Assembly (NCBI RefSeq): GCF_019635455.1
Contig: NZ_JAHBZJ010000010.1
Coordinates: 94,257-158,256, forward strand
DNA: 64,000 nt
Source: Sphingomonas sp.
Lineage (GTDB): Bacteria > Pseudomonadota > Alphaproteobacteria > Sphingomonadales > Sphingomonadaceae
Direction: 5' to 3'
In this document: piece after piece, positions 45,095 to 54,301 of the stretch
Layout of the letters: every line of letters begins with the position of its first letter
Numbering within the stretch: the first letter of the stretch is position 1
Position numbers and translations under genes: made by a program
The notes under the pieces: model-generated
Told to the model about the DNA's origin: nothing
Seen by the model: the letters and a program-made list of their open reading frames with translations, nothing else
Database searches by the model: none

Positions 45095-46381
45095 ATGACC
45101 GCGGAACCGCCGCGCCCGAACCTGCCGCCGCTGCGGCTACATGTCCCCGAACCGAAGTTTCGGCCGGGCGACAGCGTCGATTTCGCCGATGTGACGGTGC
45201 CGCCCGCCGGGCTGCAACCGCGTCCGGACACCGCCGCCGATCCGGCCGGTTTCCAGGATCTGGCCTATACGCTGATCCGGGTGCTCGACGGCGACGATCG
45301 CGCGGTCGGGCCGTGGAACCCGCGGCTGGATCCGGACACGCTGCGCCGTATGCTCCGCGACATGGCGCTGACCCGCGCGTTCGACGAGCGGATGTTCCGC
45401 GCCCAGCGGCAGGGCAAGACCAGCTTCTACATGAAATGCACCGGCGAAGAGGCGGTGGCGATTCCCGCGACCCATGCGCTGGCGCAGGACGACATGTGCT
45501 TTCCCAGCTATCGCCAGCAGGGCATCCTGATCGCGCGCGGATACAGCCTGGTCCAGATGATGAACCAGATCTATTCGAACAGCGGCGACGCGTTGCAGGG
45601 CAAGCAGCTGCCGATCATGTATTCGTCGAAAGAGGACGGGTTCTTCTCGATCTCCGGCAATCTGGCGACCCAATATCCCCAGGCGGTGGGTTGGGCGATG
45701 GCGAGCGCCGCGAAGGGCGATACCCGCATCGCCGCGACATGGTGCGGCGAAGGATCGACGGCGGAGGGCGACTTCCACTCCGCGATGACGTTCGCGACCG
45801 TGTACAAGGCACCGGTCATCCTGAACGTGGTGAACAACCAATGGGCGATTTCGAGCTTTTCGGGCTTTGCCGGGGCCGAGGCGACGACCTTTGCCGCGCG
45901 CGCGCTGGGCTATGGCATGGCCGGGCTGCGCGTCGATGGCAATGACGCGCTGGCGGTCTATGCCGCGACGCAATGGGCGGCGGAGCGGGCGCGGACCAAC
46001 CAGGGACCGACGCTGATCGAACATTTCACCTATCGTGCCGAGGGGCATTCAACCTCCGACGATCCCGGCGCCTATCGCAGCGCGGGTGAACCGAACGCAT
46101 GGCCGCTGGGCGATCCCATCGCGCGGTTGAAGGCGCATCTGATCGCGATCGGCGAATGGGACGAGGCGCATCATGCCGAACAGGACCGGATGCTGGCCGA
46201 GCAGGTGAAGGCGGCCCAGAAGGAAGCGGAGAAGAACGGCATTCTGGGCCATGGCCTGCACCAGCCGCTCGATTCGCTGTTCGAGGGCGTGTTCGAGGAG
46301 ATGCCGTGGCACCTGCGCGAACAGCGGCAGCAGATGCTGGACGAAGAGGAAGCGAGCGGACGGCCATGGGCGAGGAAGTGA
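45095..46381 (+). CDS. bkdA1: Branched-chain 2-oxoacid dehydrogenase E1 alpha
   Basis: Thiamin-diphosphate decarboxylase subunit for valine, leucine and isoleucine 2-oxo acids. 428 residues from ATG at 45095 after GGAGAGAGC. TPP motif: GEGSTAEGDFH...NNQWAIS. Earlier blocks: MLRDMALTRAFDERMFRAQRQGKTSFYMKCTGEEA and FPSYRQQGIL. The N-terminal Pro-rich extension (NLPPLRLHVPEPKFRPG) is typical of the branched-chain type. It overlaps the E1 beta gene by one base. Confidence 0.95.
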   Translation: MTAEPPRPNLPPLRLHVPEPKFRPGDSVDFADVTVPPAGLQPRPDTAADPAGFQDLAYTLIRVLDGDDRAVGPWNPRLDPDTLRRMLRDMALTRAFDERMFRAQRQGKTSFYMKCTGEEAVAIPATHALAQDDMCFPSYRQQGILIARGYSLVQMMNQIYSNSGDALQGKQLPIMYSSKEDGFFSISGNLATQYPQAVGWAMASAAKGDTRIAATWCGEGSTAEGDFHSAMTFATVYKAPVILNVVNNQWAISSFSGFAGAEATTFAARALGYGMAGLRVDGNDALAVYAATQWAAERARTNQGPTLIEHFTYRAEGHSTSDDPGAYRSAGEPNAWPLGDPIARLKAHLIAIGEWDEAHHAEQDRMLAEQVKAAQKEAEKNGILGHGLHQPLDSLFEGVFEEMPWHLREQRQQMLDEEEASGRPWARK

Positions 46382-47424
46382 TGGACGCGCCGGCGCGCGA
46401 CGCGGGCGAGACCGCGCGCATGAACATGATCCAGGCGATCAATTCGGCGCTGGACGTGATGATGGCGCGCGACGCCGATGTGGTCGTGATGGGCGAGGAT
46501 GTCGGCTATTTCGGTGGGGTGTTCCGCGCGACCGCCGGCCTTCAGGCCAAATATGGCAAGACCCGCGTGTTCGATACGCCGATCACCGAATGCGGCATTA
46601 TCGGGGTGGCGATCGGCATGGGCGCCTATGGCCTGCGCCCGGTGCCGGAAATCCAGTTCGCCGATTATATCTACCCCGCGCTCGACCAGCTGGTGAGCGA
46701 GGCGGCGCGGTTGCGCTACCGGTCGGCGGGGCAGTTCACCGCACCGTTGACGGTGCGTTCGCCGTTCGGCGGCGGCATTTTCGGCGGGCAGACGCACAGC
46801 CAGTCGCCCGAGGGTATCTTTACCCATGTGTCGGGCGTGAAGACGGTGATCCCATCGACGCCATATGACGCCAAGGGGCTGCTGATCGCGTCGATCGAGG
46901 ACAATGACCCGGTCATCTTCTTCGAACCCAAGCGCATCTATAACGGGCCGTTCGACGGCTATTGGGACCGCCCGGCCAAGAACTGGTCTAGCCACCCGGG
47001 CGGCGAGGTGCCGACCGGCCATTACCGGATCGAACTGGGCAAGGCCGCGATCGTGCGCCCCGGTGAGGCGATCACGATCCTGGCCTATGGCACGATGGTG
47101 CATGTCGTGCGCGCGACGGTGGACGAGATGGGCATCGACGCCGAGATCATCGACCTGCGCACGCTGGTGCCGCTGGACATCGAAACGATCGAGCAATCGG
47201 TGCGCAAGACCGGCCGCTGCATGGTCGTGCATGAAGCGACACGGACCAGCGGCTTTGGCGCGGAGCTGGTCAGCCTGGTGCAGGAACGCTGTTTCTATCA
47301 CCTGGAGGCGCCGGTCGAGCGCGTTACCGGCTTCGACACGCCCTATCCCCACAGCCTGGAATGGGCATATTTCCCCGGGCCGGTCCGCATCGGACAGGCG
47401 CTCAAGAAAATCCTGAAGGATTAA
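46381..47424 (+). CDS. bkdA2: Branched-chain 2-oxoacid dehydrogenase E1 beta
   Basis: Partner of E1 alpha, 347 residues. The ATG at 46381 overlaps the preceding TGA and is preceded by GAGGAAG; an ATG at 46366 is in frame but inside bkdA1. Blocks: MIQAINSALDVMMARDADVVVMGEDVGYFGGVFRAT, TPITECGIIGVAIGMGAYGLRPV, FGGGIFGGQTHSQSPEG and EATRTSGFGAELVSLV. Tight spacing 10 bp to the E2 gene. Confidence 0.95.
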   Translation: MDAPARDAGETARMNMIQAINSALDVMMARDADVVVMGEDVGYFGGVFRATAGLQAKYGKTRVFDTPITECGIIGVAIGMGAYGLRPVPEIQFADYIYPALDQLVSEAARLRYRSAGQFTAPLTVRSPFGGGIFGGQTHSQSPEGIFTHVSGVKTVIPSTPYDAKGLLIASIEDNDPVIFFEPKRIYNGPFDGYWDRPAKNWSSHPGGEVPTGHYRIELGKAAIVRPGEAITILAYGTMVHVVRATVDEMGIDAEIIDLRTLVPLDIETIEQSVRKTGRCMVVHEATRTSGFGAELVSLVQERCFYHLEAPVERVTGFDTPYPHSLEWAYFPGPVRIGQALKKILKD

Positions 47425-47434
47425 GGACCCGCTG

Positions 47435-48832
47435 ATGGCACGCTTCACCTTCCGTCTCCCCGACATCGGCGAAGGCATCGCCGAGGCCGAGATCGTCGCC
47501 TGGCACGTGAAGGTCGGCGACCGGATCGAGGAGGATCAGCAGGTCGCGGACATGATGACCGACAAGGCGACGGTCGAAATGGAATCGCCGGTGTCGGGCG
47601 TCGTCGTCGAACTGGCCGGAGAGGTCGGCGATCAGGTGCCGATCGGATCGGCGCTGATGGTGGTCGAGACCGAAGACGAGGGCGAGGGCGAGGGCGAGAC
47701 CGCCGGCGCCACCGACGAGGATGCCGCGCGCGCCGCAGCCGGCACGGACGCCGACGCCGGCCAGGCGATCCCGCCGCCGCCCGTCGCCGACGCGGCGGAG
47801 GCGCAGATCGAGGCGGAGACGCCGGGCGTGGACGAGGTGACCGAACCCTTGCCCGACGCGCCGGCCGCGACCGCCGGCGATGCGGGCGACCCCCCGGTCG
47901 CCGCGCCGCCGCCGCCCGCGAATCCGTCGCCTCAGGCAACCGGTGGTGGCGATGAAGAGGATAACGCGCCCGCGAAAATCCTCGCCTCCCCCGCCGTGCG
48001 CCAGCGCGCCAGAGACCTGGGCGTCGATCTGGGCGCGGTGAAGGCCGATGGCGACCGGGTGCGCCACGCCGATCTGGACGCATATCTGCGCTATGGGTCG
48101 GGCGAGGGTTATCACGCGCCGCACACCAGCCGCGCCCGCGAGGACGAGGCGGTGAAGGTGATCGGCATGCGTCGCCGCATCGCCGAGAACATGGCCGCGT
48201 CGAAGCGGGCGATCCCGCACTTCACCTATGTCGATGAAATCGATGTCACCGCGCTGGAGGCGATGCGCGGCGACCTGAACGCCAATCGCGGGCCGCGACC
48301 AAAGCTGACGATGCTGCCGTTCCTGATCGTCGCTATCTGCCGCACCCTGCCTCAATTCCCGATGCTGAACGCGCGCTATGACGACGAAGCGGGCGTGGTG
48401 ACGCGGCACGGGCGCGTGCATCTGGGCATGGCGACGCAGACCGATGCGGGATTGATGGTCCCGGTGATCCGCGACGCGCAGGACATGAATGTGTGGCAAC
48501 TGGCCACCGAGATCGGCCGGCTGGCCGAGGCCGCGCGCAGCGGCAAGGCACGGAGCGAGGAGCTGTCGGGATCGACGCTCACCATCACCTCGCTCGGCCC
48601 GCTGGGCGGGATCGCGACGACGCCGGTAATCAACCGGCCCGAAGTCGCGATCATCGGCCCGAACAAGATCGTCGAGCGCCCGGTCTTTCACGGCGACGAC
48701 ATCGTGCGGGCAAAGCTGATGAACCTGTCGATCAGCTGTGACCACCGCGTGGTCGATGGCTGGGACGCGGCAAGCTATGTCCAGGCGGTGAAGAAGCTGC
48801 TCGAAACGCCGGTACTGCTCTTCGCCGACTAG
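47435..48832 (+). CDS. bkdB: Dihydrolipoyllysine acyltransferase E2 of branched-chain complex
   Basis: Core transacylase of the complex, 465 residues. N-terminal lipoyl domain with DKATVEMESP (Lys44 lipoylation), a long acidic/Ala-Pro hinge, a peripheral-subunit-binding domain (ILASPAVRQRARDLGVDLGAV) and the catalytic domain ending in SISCDHRVVDGWDAA. AAGGA precedes the start. The E3 (lpd) gene is not in this window, so a shared lipoamide dehydrogenase elsewhere is likely. Confidence 0.95.
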   Translation: MARFTFRLPDIGEGIAEAEIVAWHVKVGDRIEEDQQVADMMTDKATVEMESPVSGVVVELAGEVGDQVPIGSALMVVETEDEGEGEGETAGATDEDAARAAAGTDADAGQAIPPPPVADAAEAQIEAETPGVDEVTEPLPDAPAATAGDAGDPPVAAPPPPANPSPQATGGGDEEDNAPAKILASPAVRQRARDLGVDLGAVKADGDRVRHADLDAYLRYGSGEGYHAPHTSRAREDEAVKVIGMRRRIAENMAASKRAIPHFTYVDEIDVTALEAMRGDLNANRGPRPKLTMLPFLIVAICRTLPQFPMLNARYDDEAGVVTRHGRVHLGMATQTDAGLMVPVIRDAQDMNVWQLATEIGRLAEAARSGKARSEELSGSTLTITSLGPLGGIATTPVINRPEVAIIGPNKIVERPVFHGDDIVRAKLMNLSISCDHRVVDGWDAASYVQAVKKLLETPVLLFAD

Positions 48833-48859
48833 GGATCCGACCGCGGGCGCGGGCTGCGC

Positions 48860-49792
48860 TCAGCTGAGCGCCGCGCGCACCTTCTCACGACCGGCGACGC
48901 GCTTGTCATGCGCGCTCGTCTGAAGGCGTTGCAGCGCCTCTGCCGCGGCCTGGCGCTGCGCCGCGATCGCCTTGAACGCGGCGGCGTCGGCGGCGTTCGA
49001 AAAGCCGAAATAGCCGCCGTCATTGCGCCAGCTGCGCTTCGCCAGCAGCGCGCACTGGGCGCGGATCGCGCGGATCGTCTCGATCCGGTTGGCCAGCAGC
49101 GCGTCAACGTCGTCGGCGCCGACGATCGCGCCCGCGCCCTGTTTGACCGGAGCGCCGAATTCGGACGTGTCGATCGCCGTCATCACATCGGCGATCCGCG
49201 CCGCAGCGGCCCGGCTCTGCTCGCGGGCCAGCTTTTCCATGTCGCCGATCGCCCCGCAATCGGCGACCGCCTCCGGCGCCTGGCCGAGCGAATAGGGGCT
49301 GCCCAGCGCAGCGAGATTGAATCGCCCGAACGCCTGGGCATAGGCCGTTGCGTCGCGCTCGCCCTGCGCAAGGGCGGCGAAATAGGCGGCGGATACCGGC
49401 CCGCCATTCGCAGCGCCGCTGGGCAGCGAAACCGATCCGTCCTTTTCCACCTCAAGCTCCGCAAAGGTGCGGGCATCACCCGACGCACGCGCGGCGAAGA
49501 TTCGCTCCGCCCCGATCGCTGCGAGCGCACCCGCCGCCGGCAACGCGACCAGCGCGCCGACGATCACCGGCCATTGCCGCGCGCGCAGCCCGACCGCCAG
49601 CACCGCAAGCCACAGCACCAGCCCTGCGCCGACTCCGGACAGCAGCGAGGTGGCGAAATCCTGCCGGCGCAACAGCGCCGAGGCGAACACCGATGCGAGC
49701 GCCAGCAGCAGACAGCCGAACAGTGCCACCAGCAGCGGCAGGCCCCAGATGCTCGTCCCGCGCGCGCCGTCCCGATCGAACTCGTCGTCCAT
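48860..49792 (-). CDS. Hypothetical membrane protein
   Basis: 310 residues; no family recognised. Three transmembrane helices near the N-terminus (LPLLVALFGCLLLALASVFA, TSLLSGVGAGLVLWLAVLAV, VIVGALVALPAAGALAAIGA), then a long soluble Ala-rich helical C-terminal part with two Cys (AVADCGAIGDMEKLA, RAQCALLAKRSW). It could be an envelope protein with a periplasmic domain. Convergent with bkdB, 27 bp apart. Confidence 0.7.
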   Translation of the reverse strand: MDDEFDRDGARGTSIWGLPLLVALFGCLLLALASVFASALLRRQDFATSLLSGVGAGLVLWLAVLAVGLRARQWPVIVGALVALPAAGALAAIGAERIFAARASGDARTFAELEVEKDGSVSLPSGAANGGPVSAAYFAALAQGERDATAYAQAFGRFNLAALGSPYSLGQAPEAVADCGAIGDMEKLAREQSRAAAARIADVMTAIDTSEFGAPVKQGAGAIVGADDVDALLANRIETIRAIRAQCALLAKRSWRNDGGYFGFSNAADAAAFKAIAAQRQAAAEALQRLQTSAHDKRVAGREKVRAALS

Positions 49793-49871
49793 GCCGATTT
49801 TCCCCTTCCACCCATCGCATTAGCATCGCGCGATGTTGCCTGCGAGCGCCGACGCGCGATACCGCACCGGG

Positions 49872-50168
49872 ATGGATCATCATCTGCTCTTCTACGATCT
49901 TGCGCCGGACTATCTGGCGCGGCGCCCCGATTTCCGCGCCGCGCATCTCGACCTTGCCTGGGCCGCAGCCGATGCCGGCGAGCTGTTGCTGGGCGGGGCG
50001 GTGGGCGATCCGGCCGAATCGGCGCTGCTGCTGTTCACCAGCGGCACGGCGGCGGAGCGATTCGCGCGCGCGGACCCCTATGTGGCGAACGGCCTGGTCA
50101 CCGGCTGGCGCGTGCGGCGATGGACGACCGTCGCCGGGGCGGGCGCGGCAACGCCGGTCCGCCCCTGA
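49872..50168 (+). CDS. YciI-family small protein
   Basis: 98 residues from ATG at 49872 (MDHHLLFYDLAPDY). Ferredoxin-like fold of the YCII family: HLLFYDLAPDYLARRPDFRAAHLDLA, GELLLGGAVGDPAESALLLF and the ADPYVANGLVTGWRVRRW end. YciI members have no assigned reaction; some act as dehydrogenases or stress proteins. The longer open frame to 49833 lies in the non-coding spacer. Confidence 0.82.
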   Translation: MDHHLLFYDLAPDYLARRPDFRAAHLDLAWAAADAGELLLGGAVGDPAESALLLFTSGTAAERFARADPYVANGLVTGWRVRRWTTVAGAGAATPVRP

Positions 50169-50169
50169 C

Positions 50170-51063
50170 CTATTCCGGCCGGGCGCGCGCCTGCGGATAG
50201 GTGCCGAGCACCCGCATCGATTTGGTGTGGAAACGAAGCTCGTCGAGCGCGCGATCGACGGCCGGATCGCCGGGGCGGCCGACGATATCGGCATAGAATT
50301 CGGTCGCCGCGAAGCTGCCCCCGCGCTGATAGCTTTCGAGCTTGGTCATGTTGACCCCGTTCGTCGCGAACCCGCCCAGCGCCTTGTACAGCGCGGCGGG
50401 AATATTCTTCACCTCAAAGATGAAGGTCGTCATCCACGGGCCGTGGCCGACCAGCGCGCCGGCGGCACGGGCAAGGACGACGAAGCGCGTCATATTGTGG
50501 TCGGCATCGGCGACGTCATTGTCAAAGACCGTCAGGCCATAGAGCGGCGCGGCGCCCGGCGGCGCCAGCGCGGCGAGCGCAGGATCGCCCTGGGCCGCGA
50601 CGACGGCGGCGGCGCCGGCAGTGTCAGGATAGGCGACAGGAGCGATGCCCTGTGCCTTCAGCCAGTGGCGGCACTGTCCCAGCGCCTGCGGATGGCTCAT
50701 CGCCTGGCGGACGTCCGCGCGCGCGCCCGACCCCATCAGCGCGTAGCGGATCGGCAGAAAATGCTCGCCGGTGATGACCAGCCCCGATTCGGGGAGCAGG
50801 AAATGGATGTCGGCGACGCGGCCGTGCAGCGAATTTTCGATCGGGATCATCGCGCAATCGGCACGCCCGTCGCGCACCGCATCGATCGCATCCTCGAAAC
50901 TGAAACAGGGGAGCGGCAGGCCGGCGGGAAAGGATTCCATCACCGCGATATGCGAATTTGCACCCGGCGCGCCCTGAAACGCGACCGCGCGTTCGGGTTC
51001 GGCGCGGGCGGCGTCGGTCATCCGCGCCACGATCGGGCGCGCGGGCGCGGCAAAACTATCCAT
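50170..51063 (-). CDS. pheA: Prephenate dehydratase
   Basis: Makes phenylpyruvate from prephenate for phenylalanine. 297 residues without a chorismate mutase part. Catalytic domain: VAFQGAPGANSHIAVMESFPAG, ADCAMIPIENSLHGRVADIHFLL and NMTRFVVLAR. C-terminal ACT regulatory domain: TTFIFEVKNIPAALYKALGGFATNGVNMTKLESYQRGGSFAATEF, the phenylalanine site. The N-terminus from MDSFAAP is slightly long; MTDAARAE at residue 15 is an alternative. Completes phenylalanine/tyrosine genes in this window. Confidence 0.95.
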   Translation of the reverse strand: MDSFAAPARPIVARMTDAARAEPERAVAFQGAPGANSHIAVMESFPAGLPLPCFSFEDAIDAVRDGRADCAMIPIENSLHGRVADIHFLLPESGLVITGEHFLPIRYALMGSGARADVRQAMSHPQALGQCRHWLKAQGIAPVAYPDTAGAAAVVAAQGDPALAALAPPGAAPLYGLTVFDNDVADADHNMTRFVVLARAAGALVGHGPWMTTFIFEVKNIPAALYKALGGFATNGVNMTKLESYQRGGSFAATEFYADIVGRPGDPAVDRALDELRFHTKSMRVLGTYPQARARPE

Positions 51064-51175
51064 CGGCGCGCGCGCTTAACGGTCGCGACCGGCTGCTGCA
51101 ACCCTGGGTTGCGGTGCGCAAAAGGCCACACTAAAGAACCCGGCCAAGAACAACACGGGGCAGAACGGGCGCGCA

Positions 51176-51838
51176 ATGGACAATCGCATGAACACGATCG
51201 CAGGCTGGGTCCTGTTCGGCTGCGCCGCAGCGCTGGGCCTGTCGATCGCCAGCGGCATGATCTATCACAGCGAAGCCCCTGAAAAGGCTGGATATCCGGT
51301 CGAAAGCGCCGACGGCGCAGAGGGCGCGGGCGGCGCGGCCAAGGTCGAACCGATCGCCAACCGGCTGGCCGCCGCCGACGTGACCAAGGGTCAGGCGTCG
51401 TTCGCGAAGTGCGCCGCCTGCCATTCGATCAACCAGGGCGGCGCGAACGGCGTCGGCCCGAACCTGTACGGCGTGGTCGGAGAGGAACTGGCCGCCGCGA
51501 AGCACGGTTTCCCCTTCTCCGACGCGCTCAAGTCGAAGGGCGGCAAGTGGACGTTCGACGCGCTCGACGCGTGGCTGACCAGCCCGCGCAAGTTCGCCGA
51601 CGGCACCAAGATGACCTTTGCCGGCCTGTCCGACCCGCAGGAGCGCGCCAACGTCATCGCCTATCTGAACGCACAGGGATCGAACCTGCCCTTCCCGCCG
51701 CCCGAAGCGGCGCCGGCGGCAGGGGCCGAAGGCGGCGACAACGCGACCGCACCCGATCTGGCCAACGGTGCGACCCCGGCTTCGGGCGCGCCGTCGGTCG
51801 ATCCGGCCGCCGCGGTCGAGGCCGCAAAGAAGGAGTAA
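51176..51838 (+). CDS. Membrane-anchored class I cytochrome c
   Basis: 220 residues. N-terminal anchor helix (TIAGWVLFGCAAALGLSIASG), then a periplasmic linker and one mono-heme cytochrome c domain: CAACH (Cys79-Cys82-His83), HSINQGGANGVGPNLYGVVG, axial Met in TKMTFAGL, ending in RANVIAYL. A Pro/Ala-rich tail follows. Resembles CycM/cytochrome c552-type electron carriers between bc1 and oxidase. Divergent from pheA. Confidence 0.92.
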   Translation: MDNRMNTIAGWVLFGCAAALGLSIASGMIYHSEAPEKAGYPVESADGAEGAGGAAKVEPIANRLAAADVTKGQASFAKCAACHSINQGGANGVGPNLYGVVGEELAAAKHGFPFSDALKSKGGKWTFDALDAWLTSPRKFADGTKMTFAGLSDPQERANVIAYLNAQGSNLPFPPPEAAPAAGAEGGDNATAPDLANGATPASGAPSVDPAAAVEAAKKE

Positions 51839-51850
51839 TCGCGAAGGGGG

Positions 51851-52726
51851 TCAGGCCCCCTCGCGCTCCTCATAGAATTTCTGGACGATTTCCCAGCCCT
51901 CTTCCGCCGTTTCGCAGAAGTGGAAGAGGTTGAGGTCGCGCGGCGAAATCACGCCTTCCTCGCACAGCGCCTCGAAATTGACGACGCGGTTCCAGAACTC
52001 CTTGCCGTAAAAGAGCACCGGTATCGGGGCGATCTTGCCGGTCTGGATAAGCGTCAGCAGTTCGAACGATTCGTCGAACGTGCCGAACCCGCCCGGAAAC
52101 ACCGCAACCGCACGGGCGCGCAGCAGGAAATGCATCTTGCGGAGCGCGAAATAATGGAACTGGAAGCTGAGCGAGGGCGTGACATATTCGTTGGGCGCCT
52201 GTTCGTGCGGCAGCACGATGTTCAGCCCCACGGTTTCGCACCCATTTTCCACCGCGCCGCGATTCGCGGCCTCCATGATCGATGGCCCGCCCCCCGAGCA
52301 GACGACGAAGTGGCGATCGCCATTCTCGTCGCGCGGGTGGCAGCTCGCCAGCGCCGCCAGTTCCCTGGCGACGTCATAATATTTCGACTTCTCGATCAAT
52401 CGCTGGGCGATGCGCCGTGACTGGTCGTCGGTGGCCAGGTCGAGCAGCGCCTGGGCCTTGGAAGGTTCGGGGATACGCGCCGAGCCGTAGATCACGAACA
52501 TCGACGCGATCTTCGCCTCGTCCATCAACAGCTGGGGCTTGAGCAGTTCAAGCTGGAAGCGGACCGGTCGCAGATCCTCGCGCAACAGGAAATCCATGTC
52601 CTGAAAGGCGAGGCGATAGGCGGGATGTTCGGTTTGCGGGGTCGAGATCGCCGTTGCGGCGGTTTCGGCATCCTGGCGCGCCCGGGCGAAAACGCGCGAC
52701 GGGACTTTCCGGTTCGGATCGTTCAT
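51851..52726 (-). CDS. LOG-family (TIGR00730) nucleotide-sugar-hydrolase-like protein
   Basis: 291 residues of the Rossmann-like LOG/lysine-decarboxylase-like family. The hallmark is PGGFGTFDE with GGGPSIMEAANRGA earlier, and the E-x-x-x motif LTLIQTGKIAPIPVLF. In many organisms such proteins are cytokinin-activating phosphoribohydrolases; in bacteria they may hydrolyse nucleotides such as AMP. The long N-terminal extension before residue 80 is typical of the larger bacterial subgroup. Convergent with the cytochrome gene. Confidence 0.85.
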   Translation of the reverse strand: MNDPNRKVPSRVFARARQDAETAATAISTPQTEHPAYRLAFQDMDFLLREDLRPVRFQLELLKPQLLMDEAKIASMFVIYGSARIPEPSKAQALLDLATDDQSRRIAQRLIEKSKYYDVARELAALASCHPRDENGDRHFVVCSGGGPSIMEAANRGAVENGCETVGLNIVLPHEQAPNEYVTPSLSFQFHYFALRKMHFLLRARAVAVFPGGFGTFDESFELLTLIQTGKIAPIPVLFYGKEFWNRVVNFEALCEEGVISPRDLNLFHFCETAEEGWEIVQKFYEEREGA

Positions 52727-52763
52727 CGCCGAGCCTTATGTGCGGCGGCGGCGAAGCGCAAGA

Positions 52764-53462
52764 TCAGCGGCAGAACGGGCCGCGCCCCATGTCGAGATGC
52801 AGGTGATTGCGATGCGCGGCATTGTAATCGGGGCTGAGCACCGTCGCGAATCGCCGGCACGCCGATTTATGGACGACACGCAGAAATTCGCGCTCGCGCG
52901 GGTCGGACGAGTTCCAGCCGCGCTCGATCGTCACGCGCCGTCCGTCGGCGAATAGAAAGGCCGCGACGTCCACCGCATTGCCCAGTCCATGTTCCGAAAT
53001 CCGCGCGGCCGACGCCGCGCTGCCGCCGATGATGCCGCGACAGGCATAGGTGCCATAGGTTTCCACGCGCACCAGCTCGCTTCCCAGGATTTCCCGCGCG
53101 GCGGGTGCGGCGCCGTTGCGCAGCCACGCGACGAAGGTGCGCGCGAGCGGGCAGCGCATCCCTTTCAGCCCCGAAACCGGAACCCCGATATCGATCAGCT
53201 GAACCGCGCCGACCACCATGCACCCCCCGCCATAGTCGCGATCAGGCAGCGGGCTGAACCGCACATTCTGACGCGACAGGTCGGCATAGCATTGCTGCGT
53301 TTCCCGGCTGGTCGGCAGGTTCAGCGTCACCGGTCCGCGCGGATCGGGCCGCACCGGCCCGGCACGCGGCGTGATGCGGTCGTCGCCACCGCCGCCGCCG
53401 CCGAACAGGCAGCCCGCAAGCAACAGCGGAAGACACAGGGCCGGGACGACACGCCAAAACAT
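52764..53462 (-). CDS. Extensin-like family lipoprotein
   Basis: 232 residues with a lipoprotein signal (LCLPLLLAGC) and a Gly-rich linker. The extensin-like C-terminal domain holds the Zn-peptidase pattern of the D-Ala-D-Ala carboxypeptidase/VanY fold: SEHGLGNAVDVAAF (His and Asp ligands) and HRNHLHLDMG. Four or more Cys suggest disulfides. Probably periplasmic, acting on peptidoglycan; this is inferred from fold. Confidence 0.85.
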   Translation of the reverse strand: MFWRVVPALCLPLLLAGCLFGGGGGGDDRITPRAGPVRPDPRGPVTLNLPTSRETQQCYADLSRQNVRFSPLPDRDYGGGCMVVGAVQLIDIGVPVSGLKGMRCPLARTFVAWLRNGAAPAAREILGSELVRVETYGTYACRGIIGGSAASAARISEHGLGNAVDVAAFLFADGRRVTIERGWNSSDPREREFLRVVHKSACRRFATVLSPDYNAAHRNHLHLDMGRGPFCR

Positions 53463-53497
53463 GCCGGAAATTCTAACCCGGACTGGTTAAGCGCGGC

Positions 53498-54148
53498 TTA
53501 TTCGAACACGTCCGCATCGTTGAGATGCGCCTGCTGCGCCGACAGCCGCGCGATCAGGCGCGTCAGGACCAGCACCAGCGGCACGTCGAACACAAAGGTG
53601 GCGATATCGATCCACGCCGACAGTTCCAGCCCCTCGACCGTCTGCATCCGCATCGAAATCTGGAACGACAGATTGCCGGCGATGCTCGACGCCAGCCACA
53701 GTCCCCACCAGGCGCGCAACAGGCCCGGCACCGGTTCGGCTTCCGGATCGTCGGGCGAGAAGCTCGCCTGCCAGATCTCGCGCATCGCCTCGAACGGCTT
53801 GATCAGGTTGGCGAAGGGAACGAAATACCAGCCGACCGCCCAGCCCGGGCTGATCGTCATCGCGTCGCTGCGCGCATGTGCATTGGCGCTGACCCGGTAT
53901 GTCCAGCGCGCGACCATCACGATGGTGACGATGAAGACGGCGATCATCGCCAACCCGGTCACGCCGGCGATCGAATCGGCCAGCACCGGCCACCCGTCGG
54001 GATCGTTGCCCGCCGCAAGCCGATCGGCGTCGGAAACAACCCAGATCAGCAGCGCCTGCGACGCGGTGAACGCCGCATCGGCCAGCAGCCACACCCACAG
54101 CAGCACGATCGCCGCCCGTGCGCGGCCGGCCGGATCGATCACCCCCAT
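53498..54148 (-). CDS. DUF4328 membrane protein
   Basis: 216 residues, about five helices (AAIVLLWVWLLADAAFTASQ, IAGVTGLAMIAVFIVTIVMV, then GWAVGWYFVPFANLIKPFEAMREIWQAS). The last block is the DUF4328 signature (WYFVPFANLIKP). Function unknown. It is divergent from serC, with 153 bp between starts. Confidence 0.85.
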   Translation of the reverse strand: MGVIDPAGRARAAIVLLWVWLLADAAFTASQALLIWVVSDADRLAAGNDPDGWPVLADSIAGVTGLAMIAVFIVTIVMVARWTYRVSANAHARSDAMTISPGWAVGWYFVPFANLIKPFEAMREIWQASFSPDDPEAEPVPGLLRAWWGLWLASSIAGNLSFQISMRMQTVEGLELSAWIDIATFVFDVPLVLVLTRLIARLSAQQAHLNDADVFE

Positions 54149-54227
54149 ATCGCCGTCTCCCTCACCCCGAATCCGCGCAGATTGGACGCGAAGCGCAGGG
54201 CTGTCGAGCGGAATGGCTTGACTTCGC

Positions 54228-54298
54228 CACGCGCGTCTTTAGGGCCGCCGGCGGGCCACGCGGTCCCAACGCCGCGCGTGCTCTCTGCAAGGAGAGAC
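54228..54298 (+). promoter_or_regulatory. Structured 5' leader of serC (possible serC-type cis RNA)
   Basis: CACGCGCG (54228-54235) pairs with CGCGCGTG (54273-54280). An inner hairpin GGGCC-ACGC-GGTCC (54253-54266) lies between them. Then TCTCT (54282-54286) pairs with AGAGA (54293-54297), which buries the ribosome site AGGAGAG 6 nt before the ATG at 54302. An alphaproteobacterial cis-regulatory serC RNA motif has been described; whether this is one is inference. Confidence 0.5.
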
Positions 54299-54301
54299 TA
54301 A

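Noticed and set aside
47660..47960. Coding repeat in the E2 hinge as a mobile or CRISPR-like repeat
   Set aside because: It is an in-frame acidic Ala/Pro hinge, normal for E2 proteins; no regular spacing.
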